A stretch of 64,000 bases of DNA from Thamnaconus septentrionalis (lineage: Eukaryota > Chordata > Actinopteri > Tetraodontiformes > Monacanthidae), in assembly GCA_009823395.1 (NCBI GenBank), contig CM020509.1, positions 9,289,501-9,353,500 on the forward strand. The letters run 5' to 3'. Under the pieces are notes generated by a model. The model had not been told where the DNA came from. It did no database searches and was given only the letters and a program-made list of their open reading frames with translations. The translations under genes were made by a program, and so were the position numbers. Shown in pieces: positions 23,301 to 34,240 of this stretch. Within the stretch, counting starts at the first letter, position 1; the number at the start of each line of letters is the position of its first letter.

Positions 23301-26300
23301 GTCGGCTCGCCGCCGCCCCCTCCTCAGCCTGGGGAAGGAGCTCTCGGTGGAGTCGCTCTCGCGGTGCTGCTCCAGGGAGCTTTTCAGAGAGCCTGGAGTG
23401 TCCTGACCAGCGCTGCCGCCGTCTGGGGGACCAATGAAGACGATTTATTAGACAAACAAAAAAAGTTTTGAAAGAGATCTGCTGGAAGGGTTTCTATCGC
23501 CCCACAGGCCGTCGTTACTTCCAATCAAAGTTGGCTTGGTGGAGCCTAATGCGGCGCTGCGCACGCCGTCGTAGCCTGGAGCTGAAAACCCAGCAGCTCC
23601 AGGCTGCCGGTCTTAAGACTCCATTCAACATTTATCTGGTCTATTGTAACCCAGTCTTCTCTTGAGGACCTTTCTCTTGAGGAACTCGCACCATGTGACC
23701 GTTGAAGTACATGGTTAAATTTTTTTTTGTGAAAGACGCCTTTAGATATGACCCCAAAAATACCAAGGTATAAAAAAATTAATTGAAGTCATTTCGGAAA
23801 TTGTGGATTTTTTTCTACAGTTCAGGGTAAATTGAAACCTGCAACATGGACCCAGTCTGTGAGTGATTGTACCTGTTTGCTTGTGGTTTTGCTGTTCAGC
23901 CTTCCTGGGACTGATCCGGTCCCTCTGACCCGACTTGTTCCGCGGTGGGGAGCGCTGTCCCGCTGAAAGATTCTGCTCCAGCACCGGCGAACATTGTTTC
24001 TTCTGCTGGAAAAACAAGGGAGATGAGGTGAGCACACTGGGGATGGAAGAGACTCTGAACGAGCCCTGGAAGTGTGATCGCCCCAAAATTTTGTATACAA
24101 GACCTACAAGTCGGTACTATAAATTTGAGAAAGTCAAAAAGAAGCTTTGGATCAGCTCCATGTGTTTTACCTTCTTTGGGCACGGCGCTTTGACCGGAGT
24201 GTTCTCGATGTCGTTCTTCTTCCCTGCAGCCTTTTTCGACAGGCCCGTTGGTGACTTCTCCTTCGCCGGCTTGCTGGTCTTCTGCTTGCTGCCGGAGGTT
24301 TTCCCTTTGGTGGGCGACTCTTCTTTGGTTCCGTTCGCCTTCTTCCCGGACTTGTCGCCATCTCTGCCACGGTGGCCCGCGAGTATGGACGCCACCATTC
24401 CTTCCAACCTGTCGGCGGGGGGAGCGGCCGACACGCCGCTTTCTTTCTTGAACGCCTCCCCCTCCAAGACCTGCGCTAGTTTGCTCTCCTTCCTGTTCCC
24501 GTTTGTTGACGCGTTGCCCCTGAAGAGGTGGCGGTGGCCGGCGGGTTTGGAGGAGGAGACCTGCTTCGCCTGCAGTCCCACGCGGTCCTTGTGATCGCCG
24601 TTCGGCTCAGCGGAGTTCTCCGAAGGTTCCGCGCCGTCCCCCTTCTTCTTCGCGACGTCCACGGAATTCCCTTGAGACGGCTTGACGGCCGACCTGTCCA
24701 CCGACCAGTGCGGCGGGTATTTGAATTTGGACGTGCGCTTCGACGGGACGTCTTGGCTGCCGCTGAGTGGATTTAGAATATCTGCTTTTTTGGAGGCGAC
24801 GGGCGAGCTGTGGCTGTTCCCCTCCCTGGTCAGCGCTGCGGGTTCGAGGCCTTGCTGCTTCACGATGGACGCCAGGTTGGACAGGGGAGACTTGACCCTC
24901 TCCCACTTGTCGTCCTGCGGCTTGGACGGGCTTTGCTGGTTGTTCGGAAGTTCCGGTCCCTCGGTGACGGCGGCGTCCTTGGTCTTTGGAGAACCCTGCG
25001 TGTTTTTTCCCTGAAGAGACGACGACTGGTGCGGCAGCTGAGGCGGCTGCTGCCAGGACGGAGCGACGCCCGCCACTCTGCCGGCTCCAGCCTTCTGAAG
25101 AGTCTGAGCGTTGGCCGAGCCAGACAGGGCGGTCGTCAGGGCTCCCCTGGGAGGACAGCTCTTACTGACGGCGGTGCTGGTGTTTTTCACGTGCTTGATA
25201 TTGTGACTGTGTTGGCTGCCCTTCATCACACAGGATGGCTTCTTTCCTCCTGAGGCCAGATGTTCCCCTTGATCAATTATTGATATAAACTCTTGCTTGG
25301 CAAAACTCTGGAATTCATCGGCAAAAGTCCCTTTTCCATCTTTGCCCCTCAGAGTGGAAGCTAGAATGGGGCTGGCCACACCTACATAAGTCCCGGGGAT
25401 ATTTCTTATTGGATCAGGCAAAGATCCCTTCCCCCAGGTCGTCTTCGGCTCGGCCGCCTGAGGTTTCTGATGCTTGCTTGTTTGCTTCTGATGAGATCCA
25501 TTCCTGTGGGTGTTGGGCAGGATGGGGTATTGCACCGCAGAACTGTAATTTGTGGAATGGTTCCTCCTAGGGTTGAGAAACTCTCTCTGATTCAGTTCGT
25601 TATTATTATTATTAGGCTGCATCGCTGCAGCTGGAGGGTCGTCTGTGCACTTTGGACGTTTGGATTTTGCAGACAGGTCGAGAGGGACGTCCCTCGGTTC
25701 GGCCGCAGACGGTGTGTGGTCCTCGGGGGCAGGCGGAGGGGTTTTCCGACAGCCCGTCGCTGCCTTGTCTACGCCCTTGCCTTTGTCCACGTGGTTCAAC
25801 AATCGGCTCTGAGAGGTGATGCTGGCCGCCAGGGCGGAACCACAGCAAATGGCAGCGGTGGGAGAAAGGGTGTAGCAGGTGGGTGCTGCAGACATCAATG
25901 AAGGGTGCTGCAGCGGGAGAGCGATGGCTGGTGACGCTACCACCGAAGCTAAGGACTTGTGTTGTTCTGCAGGCTTCGCCTTCTTCGATTTGATCTTCGA
26001 CGTCGACGCGCCTGCTTTTCTCTCCGCCGCCGGCGTCCGGCCAGCGGAGAACGAGTAGTTGTAGGTCCGCGAAAGGGGCGCCCCTCTGACACCTGAGCTT
26101 TGGGGTTGGACTTCCTTCTGGAACTGACCGGCTGTGGCGTCCCTCAGGGCCGCGATCTCACCCGGTGCTGGTGGGAGTTTGATTTTACAGAGTGGCGAGG
26201 GGAAAGCGGAGGAAGGCAAGAAGGCAACAGGCTGTACTGGTTTGAACATAGTGGAGCACTGGAAGCCGGCCGACTGCGCCGGCGACTTCTTACCGGACGC

Positions 26301-26812
26301 CGAGCTGCTGTGAGCTGCGTTCAGCGTGTCGTCGCGGCCGCCTTTTGCGCCGCTCGACCACTGAGGATTGGGGAAGACCCCCATGACATCGCCTTTAAGT
26401 TTAGGGACGTCCACCCTTTTGTCTACCCGCTTCTCGGTGCTGGTGAGGGCTGAGCCGGACATTGGTGCATTGTTGGGCTGCTGGGTTGCTGAGAGTTCGG
26501 GGCTGTGGTTGATGCTGCTCGCGTCCACGCAGGCTTTGGCTGTCTTGCAGTCTTTCGCTGGAGTGGTCTTGTTCTGCTGACTGAGGGTAACATCTCCTCG
26601 GAACTCGAGGGGGAGCGTCTGAGGGGGATTCCCCACCATACTAGCGGCCGCTTTATTTGGAGCACGGATCTCTCTGCTCACCGTGCCTCCATCCCCTACA
26701 TTCATTAGTGTAGGATCCACCTGAGTAATAAGACAGGTTCAGAGGGCCGGCGTTAATTAGATAGTGAAAGCTGTGATCTCGCAATCAAACGGGGGGTGGG
26801 CTGTACCTGCAT
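14302..26812 (-). CDS. bcorl1: BCL6 corepressor-like 1 (BCORL1), PRC1.1 corepressor
   Basis: Coding exons in transcript order: 26812-26807 (tentative), 26720-24171, 24005-23873, 23422-23284, 23233-22947, 21318-21131, 20315-20046, 19958-19792, 17153-17008, 15879-15802, 15015-14832, 14704-14302. The phases close to 1517 codons. A CtBP-type PLDLS motif lies near residue 348, and an [19 protein letters not shown] block shared by BCOR and BCORL1 follows. Next come a basic [10 protein letters not shown] block, a [15 protein letters not shown] linker, ankyrin repeats and a C-terminal PUFD domain. Family knowledge: BCOR and BCORL1 bind PCGF1 through PUFD inside the nuclear PRC1.1 complex, and BCORL1 recruits CtBP. 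The call is bcorl1, not bcor, because [40 protein letters not shown] and WDFYSSS follow BCORL1. Human BCORL1 is longer, so this product is shorter N-terminally. Odd points: a frame break at 23.25 kb and a Glu-rich PUFD insertion. Confidence 0.88.
16000..17000. other. bcorl1 intron without visible features
   Basis: Intron sequence between exons 17153-17008 and 15879-15802. It is AT-rich, with no exon, RNA gene or repeat that I recognise. Confidence 0.6.
17313..17342. repeat. A30 homopolymer
   Basis: Thirty consecutive A bases in a bcorl1 intron. No SINE or LINE body is recognisable next to it, so I treat it as a simple repeat. Confidence 0.9.
18600..19140 (+). pseudogene. Degenerate hAT (ZBED5-like) transposase remnant
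   Basis: From 18600 the plus strand reads [15 protein letters not shown], resembling the N-terminus of ZBED5-like hAT proteins. From about 18994 it reads [20 protein letters not shown] followed by [16 protein letters not shown], which matches a conserved segment of the same family (NFIK.RPL...LC.EMG..HK..L.H.E.RW). The part between is lost or scrambled, so no functional transposase is encoded. Confidence 0.75.
19183..19628 (+). repeat. Tandem units with interstitial telomere-like CCCTAA runs
   Basis: Two full units (about 205 and 170 bp) and one partial unit share ATGCAAGTCTATGGGGTCAA and the text around GAGACATGGGGCCA. Each is separated by runs of ACCCTA/CCCTAA, the longest near 19345-19370. 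The array is wholly inside the hAT relic. Confidence 0.85.
21319..22946. other. bcorl1 intron
   Basis: A 1.6-kb intron with no other exon visible. It holds the CTCF motif above and, near 22481, a palindromic TTTGTGATTTCACAAA-like motif that recurs in the window. Confidence 0.5.
21822..21835 (-). promoter_or_regulatory. Predicted CTCF core motif in a bcorl1 intron
   Basis: The minus strand reads CCAGTAGATGGCAG, a full match to the CTCF core consensus. It lies in the intron between exons 22947 and 21318. Confidence 0.5.
23234..23283 (-). other. bcorl1: Putative 50-nt mini-intron (or frameshift) in bcorl1
   Basis: Upstream of this segment the coding frame reads [18 protein letters not shown] and [16 protein letters not shown]. 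Downstream, a different frame reads [11 protein letters not shown] and [20 protein letters not shown], the block homologous to BCORL1 RKYQTGEYLTEQ. Removing 50 nt from GTGGGG to the pyrimidine-rich CCACCCGCAG joins the frames without a stop. The acceptor is good and the donor is weak. An assembly indel in this GC-rich DNA is the alternative. Confidence 0.55.
24171..26720 (-). other. bcorl1: Large central exon of bcorl1 (2,550 nt)
   Basis: One 850-codon exon bounded by TTATTACTCAG and AAGAAG|GTAAAA. The protein is a disordered Ser/Pro/Lys-rich region. It contains the CtBP-binding motif PLDLS (plus-strand 25671-25685), the [11 protein letters not shown] block, [13 protein letters not shown] and many Lys-rich stretches near the 3' end. 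In BCOR/BCORL1 the equivalent exon is likewise the largest. The codon at the 5' boundary is GTG, so this is not the translation start unless the internal ATG at 26705-26703 is used. Confidence 0.9.
26721..26812 (-). other. bcorl1: Tentative bcorl1 start codon and first coding intron
   Basis: Minus-strand ATG CAG (26812-26807) directly precedes a GTACAG donor. An 86-nt intron with a CTAAT branch-like motif ends in TTATTACTCAG at 26721. Splicing gives an MQVDPTLMN start in phase, and an in-frame TGA lies upstream of the ATG. Known BCOR and BCORL1 proteins begin with different residues, so this is inference. The internal ATG at 26705-26703 is the alternative. Confidence 0.45.
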
Positions 26813-28353
26813 AGGTGTTGCTTTACCACAACATGCCACGGGGGTTGGTTGAGTCAGTCAGGAGAGAGATTTTTTCTTGAAACAGGGAGATGTGCTGCAA
26901 ATGGCAAGATAAAGACAACAGTTTATTTTGATGACTTTTTAGACTTAAGTGGAATCATTCACAGAGGAAATGAGACCCCTTCCTTTTTCAACACCAAATG
27001 GTTCAGAGCAACCGGCACTGGGAAATTGAAAACTTCCTTTATGTGAGACAGGCTCGGGCGCAAAAACGTTACAATTTCCTCAGAGCGAACGGGCAATTCG
27101 GCGCAGCGGACAGAAGTGTTGTAAACTTGTAAACCTCTCCGCATTGTTCTTCCTTTTAGTTTTAATTCCCTTACAGGAATAGAATACTAAGGACCTGTCC
27201 GTACCTGTCAATCTGTATAGCCCAGTGTCATTACCAGAGTCGCAGTGAAGAATGGATACCTCATGTTTTAACATGGAAAGATTATGGCCAAAAAAAGCTG
27301 CAAGCCGATTCCCTGCATCCCCTTTACATTGCACTGCCCACAGCTGATTCACTTCTGTTTCCTGGTTCGATCTACACAAACTCTTATGTTTTGCTACATA
27401 TTAAAACTATTAAGTTCAGATCAGAGACAAAAAAAAAAAAAAAATCCAACTTTCCTGCCACGACTAATACACAGTGACACTGTTATTCAGGGATGGTTAA
27501 ACAAAACTCAGACGGACATGACAAAGCTGTTAATAATAATAATGACACATTAAAGCAATAATCAGCACAGGCACTCTGTCCACAAACAGCTATATACCGC
27601 CACTGAACTTCAACATTAACGGTGCTCAAAGCAGCACATGCACACGTACGCGTACATGTTGATTCTTCTTATCATCAACACGAGCCCGCAAAAATGGATT
27701 CCAGATCCGCTGTCACACAAAAGTGAGACACGCAGTGACCCGTGAAAACTCCTGGGACTGGCTGTGATCTTCCCATGAGGCAATCACCTGTTACTACTCT
27801 AAATGATCTTTTATGGGTTACGTCTTGTCCATGAGAGGAAACACAATAACCAGGCAACTTAAAGTTTTCCTTCTCGCTTACGTTTCACTAAGTATTTAAG
27901 TGCAAAGGACAAAGCAACCAAGTCAAGCCATCTAATTGCATCTTACTCCTACAACATCACAAAACATTAGAAGAATCATTTGCAAACGACCCAGCACTAT
28001 GCAGTCAAACAACTTTAGTGTGATTAAAATCAACAATATGAAACAGATAAATAGACCTTGCATGTGGCAGGACTTGTGTGGGGTAAACGCGGGGGGTCTC
28101 AGCGGGTGAACGATGCAACTACAAACGGACAAAAACTGCGAGAGGCTCAGGGTGGAGATGGAAACGTGTTTCGCCGCCGCTCCGTTCGTCCGGTGAAACA
28201 TCGCGAACGCGATGCACACAGCGACTGACGTAGCCAATCTCTGCTGGAATCTGCGAGACCCGACAAGGGAATCCAGCGATGCAGACGCCGCTCCGGTGCG
28301 AAGAGATCGAGGAGCGTGCGTGCATTCACCACCGCGCAGCCAACAGTTTGCTC

Positions 28354-28381
28354 ACTGCTCCTCTCTCTCTCTCTCTCTCTT
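28354..28381. repeat. CT-rich simple repeat
   Basis: A (TC)n run near 28360-28380, in the non-coding bcorl1 upstream region. Confidence 0.75.
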
Positions 28382-29199
28382 TTTGCCTTTGTGCCGCGAT
28401 CGCGCTTGCTCCCGCAACAACCATTTGAATTCATCCGCTCCGATGTAGGCCAGCGCATGTATGCACTATGCAGCAGTCCGCGCAACACGCCGTTGGGCAA
28501 ACGGCGTCAAACAAAGTCAAGCTTGACATAATCTTACAGGAATTTCCCGGGCATCGCAGATGATGAAAAGGAGAAACAGTCAGCTCGGACCCCGGACGGA
28601 TAAACGTTAACGTCATGTCAGAGAAGTGCACAACACACCATCACATGGATGCCTTGGCACGGGGAGGAACCACAGAAAACAATGTGCGTGTGTTTTTGTC
28701 CCCGTTCTAAATATCAGCCACGGAGCAAATATGAAAGCCCAACTCCGGAGAGCCCCCTTGCTGCTGTCGGCGGACTGAGATGGCGAGCAGCTCCGTGATG
28801 ACAACTGCTTCTCAGGTGATCGCCACATCCAAACACGACCACCAGCTGAGCTGCGCCACGAGAATCAACAGCCAGCCACGAAGGAGGAGGAGGACGGCTG
28901 GGGAAGGACTGATGTGTGTCACTCAGGACGAAAGGGCGAAAAATGACAGCAAGTGGCAGACACACACACTCACTCACAAACACGCACACACCCTTCTTTA
29001 TCGAGCGGGGCTGCGTCGTGGTGATGGTGGAAGGGTTGGGGGGGGGGGGGCACAATGTGGCAGTGTGTAACATCTCCGCCCGATAAGGTGAGTAAACAGC
29101 AGCGCAAACACGGCTGAGCCGAACGAACCCGAGTCCGCGGCGGCAGCACCTCCTGACACCCAACGCTAACACTCTCCCTGCCTGAAACACAAACACACG

Positions 29200-30220
29200 A
29201 CCCCGTACACACGCACAAATAATCAGCCCCCCCTTCGCAGACAGCGCACGGGGAGAGGCTGCATTGGCATGGGGAGGTTACTTACAAAATAGAAAAGTGA
29301 AGCCAGCGGGACGAGCCGACGAGAGGGTCTCTTCGGGTGACCCAACTTCACGCACGGGAGCCCGCGGGAACGGCCCGGGAAAAGAGGGCAGACAATGTCC
29401 CCAACTCCGCTGACCACCGACACCACGTCTGGTCGGCCCCCCTCCGCCACCGAACACCACCACCACCACCGGCTGCCTGCGCAGCGGAGTCTCCGCTGTG
29501 CTGGGCTTCCACGTCAAGGCGGACTCGCTGTTATCTCCCTTGCTAATGTGAAGTCCTCCCCTATCCGTCCCTCCTTCTTCTTCTCCTCCTCCTCCACCTC
29601 CTTCTTCTTCTTTTATTTCTGCCGGACACACTCGCACTTGGAGCTGGGGGGGCTTTCGCCACCACCCCCCACCGCCACCAGCTCGCGCTCTCTTTTTCCC
29701 TCCTCCTAAACAGACTCCCTTGTTTGCCCGAAAATATTCAATTATCCCCGTGCTAATGAGCGGGCGACGCGACGAAAAAAGGGAAGAGGATGTCTAACCG
29801 GAGTGACACAAACAGTTACGAACCCGCTCGGATACGGCCGCGAGTCCAGTCCCTCCGCGACTCCGCCGTCCGTCCACCCCATGGCTGCGTGCTGCTCACT
29901 AATGTCGACGGGTTTCGGTTCGAAAAAGTCGAGGGGGAGGGAGGGACGGAGAGGGGAGGGCGGTGGTGGTGGTGGTGGTGGGGGGGTCGTCAAGACAGTC
30001 CGTTTCGTATCGGCAGTCTGGTGGGAGCGAGCAGAGCGGGGCAGGAGGGTGCCTCGGCGACGGCCTGGGAGATGTAGTGCGCGGCAATCCACGCCCAGGA
30101 TCACACGGCGGAGAGCCTGGGAGGGGTGCGGACTGCAGGTACCGGCATGCAACGCGGCCTCCAGCCGCTCAAGGGGGAATGGTCGATCGCGACCAAAGAG
30201 TGTAACGGTGCGCTAAACTG
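29200..30220 (-). promoter_or_regulatory. bcorl1: CpG-rich block with candidate bcorl1 first exon
   Basis: The GC and CpG content rises sharply here against AT-rich flanks. A consensus minus-strand donor (TTTT|GTAAGT) ends a possible non-coding exon at 29286. No TATA box is visible. It fits a CpG-island promoter driving transcription towards bcorl1, but transcript data would be needed to prove it. Confidence 0.5.
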
Positions 30221-31264
30221 AAGAGGCTTATCAGATGAACGGAACTAATAAAACTGTCTCTTTTTCCCTCCGTGTTTTTGGCTTTCAAAGCCAGCTACTT
30301 CCCGAGTTTTGATCGCTTCGCAATGAAAAGTCAGATCAATTAAGGCAAGAGTCCCGGGGCCAGTCGGGTGATGCTGCTACACGGAATTACCCAAAATAGA
30401 GTGGGAGAGGTTTTTTGGTCTGTTGCAGGGGAATTAACACGAGGAAGCAAGACTCAGGGTGCTGGAGGCACTCCAGTTACATGCTGTAGGCTGGCTAATG
30501 CAGCCTGGAGCGGATGGGGGACGCAAGTCTCTCCTGCCTTTTCTGACCAAGATTTTTTGAAAAACCCACGTCCCAACTTGTCACGGCCCAATTATCTGTT
30601 TGAAGGTGTACCACGGTCAGATAAAATCACATATTTAGAATCACTAAACATTTTCCATCATTCTGTTTCTGTGATATCAACTGTCCCCAAAAAGTGCTGG
30701 AATTCCTTAGGTCATACGCAGCATAAAGTAATATGATTTTGTTATTCTTTTAACTTAACCCATAGAGATGTTTCAGATATTAACAATTATGTAAGGCATA
30801 AATCCTACCAGGATTTTATATAATATATACATGTGTTTGTGACACCGATCCAAGTTTGCTGAACACCGACAAGCCTTTAAGCATTAGTTTTCTCTAAAAA
30901 CGGCAAAAGCCCAAAACATCTGCAACAACACTCTTTTGCCCAAGGAAAGTACAGCATGTTTTATGAATTCTTACGTGTGTACCTATCTAAGACCTTCATT
31001 TTTTATTTTCCCTGAAGGAAAAAATAAAGAATGAGATACAAGCGGTCCGTCACACACTTGTCGAAAGCTCATGATTGCTGTAAAAGAAAAGAAAACCGTG
31101 CAAAATCCAATAAACAGCGGCAACAGTACTATTTCTAGACTAACATATATACTATAATCAGCAGTCCACCTATACCAAGCTACTGCCTGATTTTGAATTT
31201 TAAACAACCCCATCAACAGTGTCACTTCACTGACAAAAATGACATTCTGTCCCCATAGCTTCGG

Positions 31265-31525
31265 ACAGAACTCCATCCATCCATCCATTTTCAATACCCA
31301 CTTCTTCCTGAGCTCAGGGTCACAGTGGTCTGCTGGAGCCTATCCCAGCTGTCATAGGGCAAAGGCAGGTCCTGGACAATTCGCCAGTTCATCGCAGGGC
31401 CACTTAGAGACAAACAACCATTCACACTCACATACACACCTACGGACAATTCAGAGTCCAGAATCAAACCCACAACCTTCTTGCTGTGAGGCGACAGCGC
31501 TAACCACTGCGCCACCATGTCGCCC
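31265..31525 (+). repeat. Dispersed teleost repeat fragment
   Basis: Contains the widespread fish-genome text CATCCATCCATTTTCAATAC, GCCTATCCCAGCTGTCATAG, CAGGGCCACTTAGAGACAAA and CCATTCACACTCACATACAC. A related fragment in inverted orientation follows at 31640. The class of the parent element is not decidable here. Confidence 0.7.
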
Positions 31526-31639
31526 CAGGACAGAACTCTTCAAATTTAAACTTTAAACCACAATTATGCTATATATAAAGATCAGATTTGTAAGTTTAAT
31601 ATTATTCATTTGTTTCTTCAGCAGACTTTGCCCAAAATG

Positions 31640-31780
31640 GAGAGCCGTAGAGAACTGGCAAATTGTCAGTTGCCTTTGCCCTGTGTCAGCTGGGATAGGC
31701 TCCAACAGACCCCCGTGACCCCGAGTGCAGGAGAAAGTGAGTAAAGAAAATGGATGGATGGACGAATGGTTGGATGGAAA
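31640..31780 (-). repeat. Inverted fragment of the same dispersed repeat
   Basis: Reads as the reverse complement of the 5' part of the previous repeat (CAGCTGGGATAGGCTCCAAC, then GGATGGATGG). With the copy at 31265 it forms an inverted pair about 120 bp apart. Confidence 0.65.
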
Positions 31781-32077
31781 GACATAGTGCGAGTCACACA
31801 AGCATTCAGTGATCGATGGAATAATCTAAAAGTGCAGCAAAACAGTTGAACAAGCAGAGCCTGGATGTTATCCTGGTCATGATATTTACTCACATGATCT
31901 GTCACACAATAAAACAATAACTTTAGTGATATATGTTTGTTTTTTTACCCACATCTTCAGTTGTATACATTGAAAATGTAAATGCAGCTTTACCTCATTT
32001 AGATCTGACTAAATCTAAAATGCAGCAAACTAGACAATGACCTGGAAAGAACAGATGATGACCAATCAGTTGTGACA

Positions 32078-32107
32078 ATAATTAACAACAACAACAACAA
32101 CAACAAC
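32078..32107. repeat. (AAC)n microsatellite
   Basis: About eight AAC units in the bcorl1 upstream region. Confidence 0.8.
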
Positions 32108-32399
32108 GACAGACTATTAATATCTGCAACTTTTGCTTACACAACTCAGACAGTTCAATGTGGAGACCGTTAGTCTGTCTGTGATATGGGATAATCACAT
32201 TTGGCCGCATAGGGCAAAGTCTCGGCAATAACGAGGCCGCCCCCCTAGGTTCTTTACCTGAACCCGCTCACCAGTGCGGGCCTGTCGGTTACAGGGACAC
32301 AAACCCCCGCCACACGACCGATTTCCTACTTTCTCAACACAACTTGTGCTGGTGAGGAAATAACCGCGCTCCCACACACAACCACACATCCATACACAC

Positions 32400-33804
32400 A
32401 TCGCACCGCCGCCGCCTCAGTGAATCAAAAAAAGGGAAGAGTTTGTTTACCACGATGCCCGATCCGAGTCCTCCGCGGGCCGGTACGGGTGGTGAGGTGA
32501 GGTGCAGCGGGAATCCGCGGCTGCCGACCGGCCGAGGCTGCACTCCCTCCGGTCTCAAACTACTTGGCCGCCGCTGGCCCCGTATCGCGCTGATCGACAG
32601 CGGGTGTGAGAGGCTCCTACCATGCCCTTCGCCGTTCGCTCCGTAATGGCTGCACACCGAGCGACACAAACCCCCGCTGACAAAGTGTGAATTACGAGGG
32701 AAGCCGGAGAACCGCCGATCGGTGATCGAGAGGCTGCTTGAACGAGACGTGTAGCGCCGAGTCGGCGGCTGACACATCGCATTGTGTCTGAGCCGAGCCT
32801 GGGGAGAGGGGGCTGGGTGGAGGGGTAACCCGGAGACCTCGATGACCGCGAAGGAGCTATCCCGGTAGTGACCGGCTGGAGGGAGAGGAGGAGGAGGAGG
32901 AGGAGGACGAGGTGTTGGTGGAGGAGGAAGAAGGGGAGCGTCGCCGATGATGAACGCGTTCACATCGGAGGATCTGAATCCGTGTGTCGGGGCTGAAAAC
33001 GATTGGTGGTTAAGGGGGGGGATTTAAAAACTTCTTCTACGTGCCCCTCCGGAGCGAGGATGTTGCGTTTTTTTTACATGTGGCTGCTGCCAACAGAGTA
33101 AAACGAACGCACGCACGCTGGTTCCTTTATCTCCCGGGGCCTTGGCATGTTTTCCCCCTTTTTTCTGCAAGAATGTCGCCTTCCAAAGTGGCCATACAGG
33201 AGGTGGACATCTAATCGGAGTCGCAGTGGACATCATCGACAACCCCCTTACCCCGACTCCCTCGCTGAGGCCGCCATGGTGCACGGCGGCGGAGCGGAGA
33301 GGAGGGTGTCCCGTTTTAAGTTGGTGCTTCACCTGGCCGGCCGAAGCTGGATGCCGAGGCGCGGGGGTCCACGCCGGGGGTTGGTCAACAACGGGGGAGG
33401 GGCGTGGGGTGGAAATAGAAAAACATCAACTACTTTATTCTTTAATCCTCCCTACGTCGGCGAAAGCAGCCGAGCCACGCATCGCACGCAGCCGACAAAA
33501 CGAGGAGGGGAAGAAGGGTGGGAGCCGATCACAGGCAGAGAGGAGAGGAGAGAGAGAGGGAAAACTGGGGGCTGATGTTCCTATTTGTCAGGTTAATGGC
33601 TGGCCCGATGCGTCGTCCAACTGATGTTACGCGGGGGCTGCTGCTATGTTGTGCGGGATTTCCAACGCGCGCGCACATACACACACACGCACACACACAA
33701 AAAAAAATCCGCCGTGACAGCGGCCACACGGTCAACTGCATTCACGCAGCCGATGTGCACGGACGGCTCACTGGCGTCCCGTGTCACGGACACACACAAC
33801 TTGC

Positions 33805-33860
<56 letters not shown>

Positions 33861-34240
33861 CACGAGTCCACATCAATGTCGCGGGATAACAGGCGAGGCG
33901 ATCGCCGCCGCCGCCAAAAAACTACATGTGGTCTCCCGCAAAAAGACAGCGGACGACCGGAGATCCACGCACATCCAGGTCAAAGTTTGCCCAGAGTTTT
34001 GTCCTGCCCTCGCCTTCGATCGCGTTGTGCAATGCCCCCTTTAATGCCCCCTCTCGCTCGCCCGTAACGCCTTTGTTATTAGTAATCGCGTGGTATTGCG
34101 CCGTCTTACCTTGCGCTCCGAAGCAGCCGCAAAGCCTCGCGCACACGGCGCAACAAGCTTATTGTTGTCTCCGTACGCGGCGGCGGCGGGCGGCGGCGGC
34201 GTCCGTCCGTGCGTGCGGGGCCGTGCGGGGATGTGATTTT
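32400..34240 (-). promoter_or_regulatory. bcorl1: Second CpG-rich block with candidate first exons
   Basis: GC-rich DNA with many CpGs, interrupted by a GT microsatellite. Minus-strand donors with good consensus end at 34110 (CGCAAG|GTAAGA) and 32451 (ATCGTG|GTAAAC). These would be non-coding exons leading to bcorl1. The conclusion is inferred from composition and splice motifs only. Confidence 0.45.
33807..33859. repeat. (GT)26 microsatellite
   Basis: About 53 bp of uninterrupted GT inside a CpG-rich block. Confidence 0.95.

Noticed and set aside
14302..26812. Calling the corepressor bcor
   Set aside because: The PUFD and ankyrin residues follow BCORL1, although upstream blocks are shared by both.
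31265..31780. A gene or CRISPR-like array from the short repeats
   Set aside because: The repeats match a common fish dispersed repeat in inverted copies, with no regular repeat-spacer pattern.
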